From a virus, in IMG/VR virus record IMGVR_UViG_3300006033_000037, positions 1 through 47,561 of that record: a stretch of 47,561 bases of DNA, one strand, 5' to 3'. Both the position numbers and the translations under genes were made by a program. The notes below the pieces were generated by a model. That model saw only the letters and a program-made list of their open reading frames with translations, was not told where the DNA came from and made no database searches. This document shows, piece after piece, positions 9,462-17,986 of this stretch; positions within the stretch are counted from its first letter, which is position 1, and each line of letters begins with the position of its first letter.

Positions 9462-9479
9462 CCCTCTCTTCGGGGAGGG
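9462..9479 (+). terminator. UUCG-capped GC hairpin between decoration and capsid genes
   Basis: CCCTCTC (9462-9468), loop TTCG (9469-9472) and GGGAGGG (9473-9479) form a seven-pair stem with one G-U pair. A flanking T9461-G9480 pair may extend it. The downstream sequence is CGTTTGTGG, so there is no T tract and a full intrinsic terminator is unlikely. It may act as a partial terminator or as an RNA-stabilising hairpin that raises capsid mRNA relative to the upstream gene. Confidence 0.6.
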
Positions 9480-9541
9480 GCGTTTGTGGTACAAGATTAT
9501 GTCACACTAAAACAAATTAAATAATCAAGGAGACTCCACTA

Positions 9542-10756
9542 ATGGATAAGAAGTTATTCAGATTTCAAGACGATGCGAAAGAACTTTCGCTTCAGGATTA
9601 TGTTAGTGTGTGGAGAAGCGGTGCATATCAAACAGAAGACGGCGATTTATTCGACGTACAGATGGAAGATGCCCTTGCTCATCCAAGCAGCACTACATTT
9701 TTCCCGATTACAATCGAAACGATGGTTCGCGAAGCCATTGAGCCTTTGTTAATCGGAACTTCTCTTTTACAGAGAATTAATTACAAACCTGGTATGCAAA
9801 TCAGTTTTCCGTCTATCGGGGCTATCACAGCAGACGATATCAACGAAGCTGGTGAGTATCCAGAATACAGCCTAAACTTTGGACCTGGCTCTCAGATCAT
9901 CACAATCGGAAAAAGTGGCGTTGCCATTAAATATACCGATGAGATGAAGAGATATAGTCAGTACGATATGTTAGGCATTTATCTTAAAGCTATGGGTCGC
10001 GCGCTTGCTCGTCATAAAGAAAGTAAAATCTTCTCTATGTTCTCTGGTCTTGGCGTAGTTACTCACGATAATACAACTCCTGGTTCTTCTATCTATGGTA
10101 AAACAAGAGCTCGCGCTCTTGATGGAACTGCTAATGGCGGTTTGATTGCCGATGATATTTACGAAGCTTATGGCACAGTATTACAAAATGGTTTTACACC
10201 TAACGCTATTATAGTTCACCCACTTACTTACACTATGTTTTTATCCGATCCAGTCATGAGAGCTTTTGCTCTTAATCATGGTGGCGGAACATGGTTTAAT
10301 GGTTGGACTGGAAATGGTCAATCAGAATATCCGTGGTCACGCGGTATTCAGGGTGCTATGGGACCTGGTCCAGGAAGAGTAACATCTTCTACAGATCCTA
10401 AAACAATCAACAACCCAACTGCTAAGATGAAGCTTCCTGATTATTTAGGTCTTTCTCTTAACATTATCGTTTCGCCGTTTGTGCCATATAATCATTCAAC
10501 AAAATTGACTGATATCTATATGGTTGACACAAATAACATCGGCGCTCTTATTGTTGACGAAGAGCCTACCATGGAAGAAATTCCTGATAGATTGCGCGAT
10601 ATCACTAAGATCAAAATTCGTGAACGTTATGCAATTGCTCCTTTTAACGAAGGCAATGCTATTTCAGTAATGAAAAACGTTAAGGTTATCGCTAACGAAT
10701 TAATAGTACCTGCTCAGGCTACTGTAGCTGATGTTACTACACTTTCTAGAACATAA
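9542..10756 (+). CDS. Major capsid protein (HK97 fold)
   Basis: A 404-residue protein, the main shell subunit. It has a strong ribosome binding site (AAGGAG, about 9 bases before ATG 9542). The N-terminal part is helical and acidic. The core shows typical HK97-fold elements: a long spine helix region (YDMLGIYLKAMGRALARHKESKIF, read in two parts around residues 138-165) and a P-domain sequence (NGFTPNAIIVHPLTYTMFLSD) with the IVHP motif widely seen in capsid proteins. A Gly/Pro-rich loop follows (residues 255-285), then the A-domain pattern IVSPFVPYNH and the C-terminal ITKIKIRERYAIAPFNEG segment. No long N-terminal delta domain is evident, in line with a separate scaffold. It is isolated between a hairpin and a strong terminator, which fits high expression. 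It lies 100 bases after the upstream gene. Confidence 0.88.
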   Translation: MDKKLFRFQDDAKELSLQDYVSVWRSGAYQTEDGDLFDVQMEDALAHPSSTTFFPITIETMVREAIEPLLIGTSLLQRINYKPGMQISFPSIGAITADDINEAGEYPEYSLNFGPGSQIITIGKSGVAIKYTDEMKRYSQYDMLGIYLKAMGRALARHKESKIFSMFSGLGVVTHDNTTPGSSIYGKTRARALDGTANGGLIADDIYEAYGTVLQNGFTPNAIIVHPLTYTMFLSDPVMRAFALNHGGGTWFNGWTGNGQSEYPWSRGIQGAMGPGPGRVTSSTDPKTINNPTAKMKLPDYLGLSLNIIVSPFVPYNHSTKLTDIYMVDTNNIGALIVDEEPTMEEIPDRLRDITKIKIRERYAIAPFNEGNAISVMKNVKVIANELIVPAQATVADVTTLSRT

Positions 10757-10771
10757 TAGATAGCATATAGA

Positions 10772-10804
10772 AAAAGATAGGGGGCTTTGCGCCCCCATCT
10801 TTTA
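10772..10804 (+). terminator. Rho-independent terminator after major capsid gene
   Basis: AAAAGATA plus GGGGGC (10780-10785), loop TTTGC (10786-10790) and GCCCCC (10791-10796) plus ATCTTTT form a long hairpin with a six-pair G/C core, one bulged A and an A-tract facing a T-tract. It lies 16 bases after the capsid stop codon. This is the strongest intrinsic terminator in the window, and it may also work in reverse because of the A-run on the left. Confidence 0.88.
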
Positions 10805-10834
10805 ATAATTCGACAACGACAAAAAGGAGTTGAG

Positions 10835-10873
10835 ATGTTATCAAAGAAAAAGAAAAAAGGTAAACGCTGTTAA
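10835..10873 (+). CDS. 12-codon lysine-rich mini-ORF
   Basis: ATG at 10835 reads MLSKKKKKGKRC and stops at TAA 10871-10873. The start is preceded by AAAAAGGAG at 10821-10829, as good a ribosome binding site as those of the capsid and sheath genes, with five bases between GGAG and ATG. It lies between the capsid terminator and the 211-residue gene at 10916, with no other reading frame competing. Eight of the twelve residues are basic and the last is Cys. The peptide is too short for a standard fold. It could be a translated leader that sets ribosome loading or stalling before 10916, or a short nucleic-acid-binding peptide. Nothing but the start signal and position supports either. Confidence 0.45.
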   Translation: MLSKKKKKGKRC

Positions 10874-10915
10874 GTAATTAGTTTTTAAAAGGGAATAAGG
10901 GAAGGAAAATTTAAT

Positions 10916-11551
10916 ATGAAAACTACTTTATCACTAGAAATATTACAGATGAAACCAGTCGTGGTAGTTAATCCATTCTGGTTTACGGTCGACGGAAGCC
11001 TCCACTTAGGTGGAGATAAAAAATCTATGGAAGTAGATTTATCTACTGTTGGCAATCAAAATATATATGAAATAGTACGCGGTCTAAAGAAAAAGTTGAT
11101 TAAGTCTGATATACCAGTAGAAGAAATAGAAAAGTTGCTTGCGCCACAAGAAGTATCTCAGCCTAACGTAGAAAGACCAGTAGAGACAAAACAAATTGAA
11201 AAAAGACTGGATATAAAAAAGAAAAAAGTTAATAAAGAGACAGCCGAATTACTCAGTAAAGGAGCACAAAAGGTAAAAGAGGCCGTCGGCTCTGATGTCA
11301 TAGAAGATGGCATAATCTCTCCTGGTATGAATGATATTAACATGCTGAACTCAATGGTTGAATATGAAGTAGCCAATGCAAATAGAAAAGGCGTACTCTC
11401 TATATTGAACGCTAGAATAGATGCTGTGAAAAAAGTTGGAATAGATATAAATCCAGAAGTATTTGAAATTGAAGAAGTGGAAGATAAGAAACTGAAATAT
11501 GATCCTAACACACAGACCCTTAACGAAGTTAAAGATCAAGAGAATAACTAA
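10916..11551 (+). CDS. Hypothetical neck-region protein
   Basis: A 211-residue protein with no recognised family. A ribosome binding site-like GGAAGGAAA lies before the ATG. Residues 1-65 form a beta-like unit (TTLSLEILQMKPVVVVNPFWFTVDGS...) with a KKLIKSD helix. Residues 65-110 are a charged linker rich in Lys, Glu and Pro (PQEVSQPNVERPVETKQIEK). From about 110 the chain is helical and mixed-charge (VEYEVANANRKGVLSILNARIDAVKKVG). The stop overlaps the next start (TAATG), so it is translated with the Ig-like protein. The place after capsid and before sheath suggests a neck, connector or assembly role. A similar N-terminal part followed by coiled helices is known for several small tail and neck proteins, but this is inference. 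Confidence 0.6.
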   Translation: MKTTLSLEILQMKPVVVVNPFWFTVDGSLHLGGDKKSMEVDLSTVGNQNIYEIVRGLKKKLIKSDIPVEEIEKLLAPQEVSQPNVERPVETKQIEKRLDIKKKKVNKETAELLSKGAQKVKEAVGSDVIEDGIISPGMNDINMLNSMVEYEVANANRKGVLSILNARIDAVKKVGIDINPEVFEIEEVEDKKLKYDPNTQTLNEVKDQENN

Positions 11552-12888
11552 TGGTATTGCTTTCTAGTAGTCCTACGAATAATAGTATAAACGTTGCTTT
11601 GTCATCTACTATATATGTAGATTTTGATCTAAATATAGATGATTCTTCTATAGACAATTCTACTATTACAGTGGCCACTAATAATGCTAAAGTTATAGAG
11701 ACTAAAAATATTCTGCAACCAAATGATTTATTTCAGATAGATACATTTTTTAAAGATGGTGTCACTGGTTTTGTCGACGGTGTTGTGACGGCTTCTGGTA
11801 GTAGACTTACATTTACGCCCAAAAGGCCTCTTCAACCAAATACCAGATATATGGTATCTGTCGCCTCTACGGTAGCTGGCGAAAATGCTTCGTTATTAGG
11901 AAAGATAAAAGTGTTCTATTTTACAACTGCCGAAGCAGATGTAAACATAGAGGAATTGCCGGCTCCATCTAATCTTACAACTATAATAGGTTCTTCTTTA
12001 ATAGAGCAAACTCTAGCTCCTGGTGTATTCTCTTTCTTGAGTATATTTCCAGACTGTAATAAAATTATAAGAACCACATCTACAATATCGGTGGAATTCA
12101 GCGAAGACTTAGACGCTGGTAGCACGGCTGAGGGATTAAAGATATATGTATATGATCCGATGTCAGACGAACCTGTGGATAAGCTTACAGAAGACACTGA
12201 TTATACAGTTGTTGTCGTAGATGGTATGATGGATATAAGTTTCTCCTCTGGTGTACTCGTTGCTAATAAGATATTGTCTTTGCGGCTAACGTCTACGCTC
12301 AGATCCACAAGCGATACGATAACATATCTTAGTAATCCACAAGATTTTATGTGGTTTATAAGTCTATCGCCATACTATTCTTCTACTAGAATGCTCAGAC
12401 TAAAAGCTGGGACAATCTTGACATCTATGTCAGACGCTGATCTCTCTTATGCCATATGGACAGCATCTATGGATGCCGATAGCAATCTAGCCAATATAGA
12501 ATCTTCAAATATGGATACGCTCAAACAGAAATATGTTTTATATTTTACATTAGATACGTTATTGATGAATAATTTTTCATACGGATTAAGCGATTTTGTA
12601 AAAAAACAATTGGGCGACTTTAATATAACTCTATCTAATAAACACAAGATACAGTTATATAACAAATTGCTAGATGAAATAAAACATTGGAAAGATGTAA
12701 TAAAAGAATATATAAATCTAAAATCATCCACAGGATATTTTATGCGCGGTGTCAATAATAGAAGCGTTGATATAGGCAGACTTTGGACAGCCGGCAGTGG
12801 ATATCCAGGGTTGAATTCCTACGATCAAACTAGAGAGCGCTTGCTTAAGACCTGGGATGATATAGTTGAATACAATGAGGAAGGTTAA
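11551..12888 (+). CDS. Ig-like (Big_5/SbsA-type) virion protein
   Basis: A 445-residue protein. The first part (residues about 3-130) matches the bacterial Ig-like Big_5 pattern: SSSPTNNSINVALSSTIYVD at the start, LTFTPKRPLQPNTRYMVSV in the middle and KVFYFTTAEAD at the end. A second, more divergent copy follows at about 155-275 (NKIIRTTSTISVEFSEDLDA ... KILSLRLTSTLRST). The C-terminal 170 residues are different, mainly helical (LSDFVKKQLGDFNITLSNKH) and probably anchor the protein to the neck or tail. Ig-like domains in phage virions commonly give weak surface adhesion. The gene overlaps both neighbours by one base (TAATG), so it is made with the neck genes. I see no catalytic motif. Confidence 0.7.
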   Translation: MVLLSSSPTNNSINVALSSTIYVDFDLNIDDSSIDNSTITVATNNAKVIETKNILQPNDLFQIDTFFKDGVTGFVDGVVTASGSRLTFTPKRPLQPNTRYMVSVASTVAGENASLLGKIKVFYFTTAEADVNIEELPAPSNLTTIIGSSLIEQTLAPGVFSFLSIFPDCNKIIRTTSTISVEFSEDLDAGSTAEGLKIYVYDPMSDEPVDKLTEDTDYTVVVVDGMMDISFSSGVLVANKILSLRLTSTLRSTSDTITYLSNPQDFMWFISLSPYYSSTRMLRLKAGTILTSMSDADLSYAIWTASMDADSNLANIESSNMDTLKQKYVLYFTLDTLLMNNFSYGLSDFVKKQLGDFNITLSNKHKIQLYNKLLDEIKHWKDVIKEYINLKSSTGYFMRGVNNRSVDIGRLWTAGSGYPGLNSYDQTRERLLKTWDDIVEYNEEG

Positions 12889-13433
12889 TGATGAGCGATA
12901 ATTTTGCACCTTATATTGTTTCACAAAATTTTGATATAGACACAGATATAGATCTAAGTGGTGAAGTAACAAATATAATATACGGTAACGGCAAAGAAAG
13001 ACCAAGGGGAGTCTTAGTAGTGTTACAAAAAATTCTCAGAGATACTAAAGGTTTGCCAATAAAATCTCCATGGACACATAAAGTTACAAAAGAGGGACAA
13101 GCTAATAATAGAGGGCCAAATACAACTAGAGAAGGCTATCTCTGTGATGAAAAATTAGTAAGAGTTCTTTATCGGCCGGCTAGTCGTATGATAATGGATG
13201 AGCAGATGTCGCAGACTGGCATGCAACCAGTAACCAGAGACGTAATGTATTTTGCTAAAGAGGATGTGGTAGACGAACATGATTGTGTGGTATTTGTAAA
13301 ATTGAATTCGGAAGGTAAGATTACAAATCCAGTGACCGCCGCAAAAGAAGTTGTAGTTACAAAATTATATCCAAAACATTTAGACAATGGTCAAATACAA
13401 TATTATACATGTATAGTGGAAGAACAAAAGTAA
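12888..13433 (+). CDS. Candidate head-closure/neck protein
   Basis: A 181-residue protein. I chose ATG 12888 because it overlaps the preceding stop (TAATG) and follows GAGGAAGG; ATG 12891 is also possible. The chain is beta-rich with a loop of basic residues (PWTHKVTKEGQANNRGPN), and has VRVLYRPASRMI and CVVFVKLNSEGKITNP strands. Size, composition and position after connector-type genes and before the tail-completion candidate fit a head-closure or neck protein of a myovirus. No family is identified with certainty. The next gene begins one base after its stop. Confidence 0.5.
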   Translation: MMSDNFAPYIVSQNFDIDTDIDLSGEVTNIIYGNGKERPRGVLVVLQKILRDTKGLPIKSPWTHKVTKEGQANNRGPNTTREGYLCDEKLVRVLYRPASRMIMDEQMSQTGMQPVTRDVMYFAKEDVVDEHDCVVFVKLNSEGKITNPVTAAKEVVVTKLYPKHLDNGQIQYYTCIVEEQK

Positions 13434-13434
13434 T

Positions 13435-14133
13435 ATGAGATTCGTCGGACCACAAAATAGAGATCCTAAGATAGGGCAGATAATAACACAGTGGCTAGAT
13501 AGCATCGCTCCAACAGTCAATGAAACTCCTATGGAAGAAAAATATGATTCTATGACTGGATATGACGTAATGGAATTTATCGACGATTTATATGACTTCC
13601 TAAATGAATACCAGACTAAAACACAAAGTTTTCAAGATTTTTCTTTTCAACCAAGCTTCACATATGCTCTTCCTAATCCAGATGAACAGAATGCTTTTCG
13701 CTACACTTTACATATGAGAACAGATGCGTCTCTTGAGCAGGGTGCCGGCCAGCATAATGGTAGAAAAAGTCAAAAGTGGATACTATATAATGTAATGGAA
13801 GATAAGTTTAATCCAGGATATAAAGTTCTAGTTTATATAAAACCATTTGACAATACAATAGATTTTACATCTTGGTCCAAGAATTACACAGATGCTAATA
13901 AAGCTGCGTTTGAATTTGAAAATTTAATGTCAACATATGGCTACATGTTTAAAATGAAAGGTCTGCAAGATCTACGTTTTGAAGGCAGACAAAAGGATAT
14001 GTTCCACGAAAGAGGAAATGTAGCTTGGTATGGTTGTCCTCTAAGATATTATGTAAAAACATATAAGATTAAACTAGTATACGAAAAAATGTTAGAAGAA
14101 ATAATACTAGACTTCACAATAAAAAACAACTAA
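13435..14133 (+). CDS. Candidate tail-completion/tail terminator protein
   Basis: A 232-residue protein. The N-terminal part is helical (residues 10-65, DVMEFIDDLYDFLNEYQTK). The middle and end alternate strands and helices (WILYNVMEDKFNPGYKVLVYI, YYVKTYKIKLVYEKMLEEII). It is the last gene before the sheath and is separated from it by 32 bases holding a strong AAGGAG. In contractile phages the gene here usually encodes the tail terminator or completion protein that caps the tube and joins the neck. The gene order supports this; the sequence alone does not. No enzyme motif or membrane segment is visible. Confidence 0.5.
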   Translation: MRFVGPQNRDPKIGQIITQWLDSIAPTVNETPMEEKYDSMTGYDVMEFIDDLYDFLNEYQTKTQSFQDFSFQPSFTYALPNPDEQNAFRYTLHMRTDASLEQGAGQHNGRKSQKWILYNVMEDKFNPGYKVLVYIKPFDNTIDFTSWSKNYTDANKAAFEFENLMSTYGYMFKMKGLQDLRFEGRQKDMFHERGNVAWYGCPLRYYVKTYKIKLVYEKMLEEIILDFTIKNN

Positions 14134-14165
14134 TTAATTAATTAACACAATAAGGAGATTCCCAG

Positions 14166-16349
14166 ATGCTTAGTGAATTTAACAATTTACCTGGGATTTA
14201 CGTCAATAAAGATGACGGCAATCTTAGAATACTTGAGACTATTCCTGGCGGAGTTACCGTAGTCCTAGGTACCGCTCCTGATGGTCCACTGGGTAGACTC
14301 TATTTAGTAACAGACACTGGAGCAGCAGAAAGAGTATTTGATCCAGATTCAGACAAAACTGGCACGTTGATGCGTGGAATGTTTGAAGCTTTTGAATCTG
14401 GCGCTCAATATGTGGCTTTATATAGAGTTGGTGGTTCACCGCTAGCTTTAGATTTTGTCAATGGTTATACAATAGTAACTAACGACTCTAGTGAATCTGC
14501 TGGTACTAAATACAAACTGTACTATACTAACGACAGTAGTGGCGTTGAAGTAATTCGTATTTACGATGCTTCGACTGGCGCTATCCTATATGACAATGTC
14601 GCTGATATAGACAATGGTCAGTTTACCGTATACGGAACACAGGTTAATAGTTCTTCAACTCCAATTACAATTGGTGGCACAACAGCCGCTACTTCGCCTA
14701 CATTTGCTGCTATAATGGATTTTACAGATTCAGATTATGCAATTGGCTCGGCTGTAGTAGTAACTGCAGTTGCTTCTACAAAAACATTTACAACATCTTC
14801 ATCTATTTTCAAAGCTGGGCAAGTAGTGGAAATTGCCGCTCTCGGTGGCACTGGAAACACTGGTCATTTTGTGGTTAGTCACGTTACCCTTACCTCTTCT
14901 ACTTATACAGTAACTCTTTCTAGTAAAGTAAGTTATTCTAGTGGTGTCATTAGTGAAGTAGCATGGACTGGTTTCGTCACCGATGCTGACTTGGCTGGAA
15001 CAGCACAAGTTAAAGTTAAATACGTAGGTCAAACAACTGGATTAGATCTTTCGCTTAATGAATTATTCCAAGCTTATGCTCGTGCATATTGGGAATTAGA
15101 AGCAGCTAAAGTAGATATGGTTGTGCCGACTGGAGTATTTTTCAACGAAGCCAACGTAGTTAATAACGAAGGTCAATGGAAACAAGATCAAGCTGGTTAT
15201 ACTCAGCCGTCCGGTTCCTATCTTGGCAAAGGTTATGAATTTGAATATAATGGACAATTATACTTCGCTTTCAAAGATTCATTTACTAGCGCCGCAGATC
15301 TTACAGCTACAACCGTTCCTACTCCGTATGAATTAGGTATTGATGGTTGGGCAGCAGCTGCTTGGTTAGAAAAAACACACTCATTTGACACAGCAGTTCT
15401 ATGTTCTTCTTCTGCAGATGTATCTGCAGCCGCAGATGACATAGCTTATCAAGAATTAAACTTTGGATATCAACTGGCCGCTTATCTAGATGGCTTAAGC
15501 GCAAATGATAACGAAGCTAGTGGTGTCATAGCAATGAAGAGTCCTCAAAACTTTAGTAAAGCAGCTATTTCAAATTGGTTAGGAGTTAGTCCTACTGTTG
15601 ACGCAGCTGATGGAACTATAGTTAGAAGTGGAACTGGTTTATTAGGCTATAAGCATATGGCTGGCTCTCTAGGAGTAGCAAAAGGTCTATTCCGCACATC
15701 TAATGGATACTTCTCTGGTACAGCGGTGTTAGATAGAAATAATATGGCTATAGATATTGGAAAATATATCGACGTCATATCTACTCCTCTATTGGTCACA
15801 TCTGCTTACGATGGCACTTCGACTGGATATCTTTCGCCATCTGCTGGCGTATATAGCGGCGTATTGATGGGATTAGAGCCAAATCAGTCTCCTCTTAATC
15901 AAAAGGTTAAGGGTAATGTAAGACTTCCTTTCCCATTAGCCAAGAAATATCTAGATTCACTTGTTGCAACTAACTACGTCGCTTTTTCAACTACTCCAGA
16001 AGGAACAGTAAAAGTAGTCGATGCACCAACAGCAGCTCTTACAACATCCGACTATAATAGACGAGCCGTATGTCGTATAGCATGGGCAACAGTTGATGCA
16101 GTTCGCGCAGTGTCCGAACCGTATATTGGCAAGATGACCTCTGCTGTTATATTACAACATCTAGAAGATCAAATAAATGGTTTACTTCGCAATCTACAAG
16201 CTCCAGAAAAAGGTTGGTTGATCGCTGGTATGGCTCAACTAAAACAAACTAGAGCAATGTCTATACGCGGCGAAGCAGCCTTAAAGTTGACGCTTTACAC
16301 AGCTAACGAACTACGTAGACTAACAATCTATTTAGGCTTACAAAAATAA
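14166..16349 (+). CDS. Tail sheath protein
   Basis: A 727-residue protein that forms the contractile outer tail cylinder. The start opens with the sheath signature (LPGIYVNKDDGNLRILETIP), followed by GGVTVVLGTAPDGPLGRLYLVTD and the subunit-contact segment. The C-terminal domain (residues about 600-727) has the conserved sheath pattern: NYVAFSTTPEGTVKVVDAPT, RRAVCRIAWATVDAVRAVSE and the helix plus strand (LRNLQAPEKGWLIAG, ELRRLTIYLGLQK) used in the subunit mesh. Between about 160 and 290 sits a Thr/Val-rich beta insertion (for example VVVTAVASTKTFTTSSSIF), likely an exposed extra domain, which makes this sheath longer than the T4 sheath. AAGGAG lies 9 bases before the ATG. It is followed by the tube gene 19 bases on. 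This gene establishes myovirus morphology. Confidence 0.92.
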   Translation: MLSEFNNLPGIYVNKDDGNLRILETIPGGVTVVLGTAPDGPLGRLYLVTDTGAAERVFDPDSDKTGTLMRGMFEAFESGAQYVALYRVGGSPLALDFVNGYTIVTNDSSESAGTKYKLYYTNDSSGVEVIRIYDASTGAILYDNVADIDNGQFTVYGTQVNSSSTPITIGGTTAATSPTFAAIMDFTDSDYAIGSAVVVTAVASTKTFTTSSSIFKAGQVVEIAALGGTGNTGHFVVSHVTLTSSTYTVTLSSKVSYSSGVISEVAWTGFVTDADLAGTAQVKVKYVGQTTGLDLSLNELFQAYARAYWELEAAKVDMVVPTGVFFNEANVVNNEGQWKQDQAGYTQPSGSYLGKGYEFEYNGQLYFAFKDSFTSAADLTATTVPTPYELGIDGWAAAAWLEKTHSFDTAVLCSSSADVSAAADDIAYQELNFGYQLAAYLDGLSANDNEASGVIAMKSPQNFSKAAISNWLGVSPTVDAADGTIVRSGTGLLGYKHMAGSLGVAKGLFRTSNGYFSGTAVLDRNNMAIDIGKYIDVISTPLLVTSAYDGTSTGYLSPSAGVYSGVLMGLEPNQSPLNQKVKGNVRLPFPLAKKYLDSLVATNYVAFSTTPEGTVKVVDAPTAALTTSDYNRRAVCRIAWATVDAVRAVSEPYIGKMTSAVILQHLEDQINGLLRNLQAPEKGWLIAGMAQLKQTRAMSIRGEAALKLTLYTANELRRLTIYLGLQK

Positions 16350-16368
16350 TTAACAAGGAGATAGATCA

Positions 16369-17031
16369 ATGGCATTACCAAACATTAATAACACAAAAAG
16401 TACACCGTTTACCTCTTTTAGTGGTAGCGATATAACTTGTGTCATTGGGAATACTATTGTCGGTACTCTCCAGGCTATTAGTTATTCTGTTACTCGTGAA
16501 AAAGGTCCAATATATGTTATGCGTGGCTCGCCAAATCCTAGAGCTTTTGCAAGAGGAAAAAGAGCAATTGCAGGTAGTTTAGTTTTCGTTACTATAGATA
16601 GACAATCTTTTCTTTCGCACATGGAGGAAACTTCAGGCGGAAAGGGTGCTAATTTCTATGGTAATGTTACCGATATCACATATGACTTTAATGATAAGCT
16701 CACACCAGAAGATGTCTTCGGATTGTTTGAAGCTCAGTTAACCGATGAGAATGATTTCTCTTCAGTAACTGCTGGCGCTGGCGCTGGATACGAGAGACAA
16801 GAAGTAAAAGCCCGGTATGCCGATCAAGTATTACCATTTGATATCAATATTTCAGCTTCTAATGAATTAGGTCAAGCAATGAAACGTTCGTTTATCGGAG
16901 TAGAAATACTTAACGAAGGCGGCGGAGTTTCGATTGACGACTTAGTTATAGAAGAGCAGTATACATTTATTGCTAGAGATATGACAAAATGGGTTAAAGT
17001 ATTAGATGCTGGACAAATAAAAGTCAGCTAA
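16369..17031 (+). CDS. Tail tube protein
   Basis: A 220-residue protein forming the inner tube. It follows the sheath gene, the standard position, with an AAGGAG ribosome binding site. Residues about 20-85 show the tube pattern: a SGSDITCVIGNTIVGTLQAI opening, SYSVTREKGPIYVMRG, then RAFARGKRAIAGSLVFVTID. The C-terminal region (165-212) has LPFDINISASNE, FIGVEILNEGGGVSIDDLVI and EQYTFIARDMTKW. The same elements recur in the next two genes. Its 3' end is marked by a strong terminator 27 bases later, so sheath and tube form a separate transcript end, consistent with high expression. Confidence 0.88.
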   Translation: MALPNINNTKSTPFTSFSGSDITCVIGNTIVGTLQAISYSVTREKGPIYVMRGSPNPRAFARGKRAIAGSLVFVTIDRQSFLSHMEETSGGKGANFYGNVTDITYDFNDKLTPEDVFGLFEAQLTDENDFSSVTAGAGAGYERQEVKARYADQVLPFDINISASNELGQAMKRSFIGVEILNEGGGVSIDDLVIEEQYTFIARDMTKWVKVLDAGQIKVS

Positions 17032-17057
17032 TACACTTTAATATAATCGATTTACCT

Positions 17058-17096
17058 AGACCCCCTACTGATTTAATCGGCTGGGGGTCTTTTTTT
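17058..17096 (+). terminator. Rho-independent terminator after tail tube gene
   Basis: AGACCCCC (17058-17065) pairs with GGGGGTCT (17083-17090), with an inner CTGAT/ATCGG hairpin (17068-17080), followed by six T (17091-17096). The stem is long and G/C-rich with a proper T tract. It separates the abundant sheath/tube genes from the tail-tip genes. Confidence 0.9.
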
Positions 17097-17098
17097 AG

Positions 17099-17136
17099 TT
17101 GACTTAAGAAGTGTTTTTTCGTTTATTTGATATATT
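17099..17136 (+). promoter_or_regulatory. Candidate promoter upstream of second tube-like gene
   Basis: After the terminator, TTGACT (17099-17104) is a good -35. A 17-base spacer leads to TTTATT (17122-17127), a weak -10. Alternatively the extended -10 TGATATATT (17128-17136) can act alone. The gene starts at 17162 and has only a weak ribosome binding site (GAGAAAA). Which element is used is uncertain. Confidence 0.4.
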
Positions 17137-17161
17137 AATATTTTAGATTAAGCTGAGAAAA

Positions 17162-17983
17162 ATGGGCAAAACTAACGTAATATCATCGACTAAAGCAACC
17201 GATTATTCTGGATCATACGCTGGAGTAGATATAAGAGTATTCGCTATAATAAGCCATACATACTCCATGGAATATCAAGAATTCTTAAAGAAAATTAATA
17301 ATCATTATGATACTCAACTTATAGACGTAGCTAGTACAGACGGTATATATGATGAGCAAGAAATGCTTAGGTCTTCTTCTGAAGAAATGTCGTCTATTAA
17401 CAAGGAGAAAGATAGTGTATTAAGTTATGCTCAGTCTTTAGCTGATATAACATATAAAGAGTTAGGCGAAGTGCAAACTCTTTCTTATTCTATATATAGA
17501 GATAAACAAGCTGTTAATACGTTGGGGAAGAAATATCCGAAGGGTATTACGCGCGGAACAGCAACTATAGCTGGCACTATTATTTTTACAGTAATACACG
17601 AAAGGATATTGCACGAATTACTTAATACATCTCTTGGCACTGCTAGTGAAAATCTTAATTTAGAATTTATGACAATAGATGAATTGCCTCCGCTTGATAT
17701 ATTTATAACTTTTGAGAATGAATATGGTGATAAGTCTCGTCTTGGTATTTTTGGCGCTGAGTTTATTAACGAGGGACAAGTGATGTCTGTATCGGATTTG
17801 ATAACAGAAAATTCTGTAAACTATGTAGCGCGTCATATATCCCCTTTAAGAAAAGTAGATACTGCTTTTCCAGATGCATCCGACTTTATAGCAAGTTCTG
17901 TTCTTGCTGGAGTACCAATGCTAGACAGTGATTATACAAAGGCGTCTAAAGAAATCCAAGCACTTAAAAATAGGTGGCTATAA
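17162..17983 (+). CDS. Tail tube-like paralogue (first)
   Basis: A 273-residue protein that resembles the tube protein at 16369. Shared elements in order: VQTLSYSIYRDK against LQAISYSVTREK; ITRGTATIAGTIIFTVIHER against the FARGKRAIAGSLVFVTIDRQ segment; LPPLDIFITFENEYGDKSRL against LPFDINISASNELGQAMKR; IFGAEFINEGQVMSVSDLIT against IGVEILNEGGGVSIDDLVIE; NYVARHISP against TFIARDM. It has an extra helical insertion near residues 35-95 (YSMEYQEFLKKINNHYD and following). In T4 the tube-fold gp54 and gp48 start the tube on the baseplate; this could be an analogue of those or a tube variant. Three bases separate it from the third copy. Confidence 0.7.
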   Translation: MGKTNVISSTKATDYSGSYAGVDIRVFAIISHTYSMEYQEFLKKINNHYDTQLIDVASTDGIYDEQEMLRSSSEEMSSINKEKDSVLSYAQSLADITYKELGEVQTLSYSIYRDKQAVNTLGKKYPKGITRGTATIAGTIIFTVIHERILHELLNTSLGTASENLNLEFMTIDELPPLDIFITFENEYGDKSRLGIFGAEFINEGQVMSVSDLITENSVNYVARHISPLRKVDTAFPDASDFIASSVLAGVPMLDSDYTKASKEIQALKNRWL

Positions 17984-17986
17984 GTT

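Noticed and set aside
11158-11511. Long open frame on the - strand (117 codons)
   Set aside because: It is antisense to a + strand gene with good start signals and has no ribosome binding site; its composition is Ser/Phe-rich, as expected of a shadow frame. The same holds for all other - strand frames in the window.
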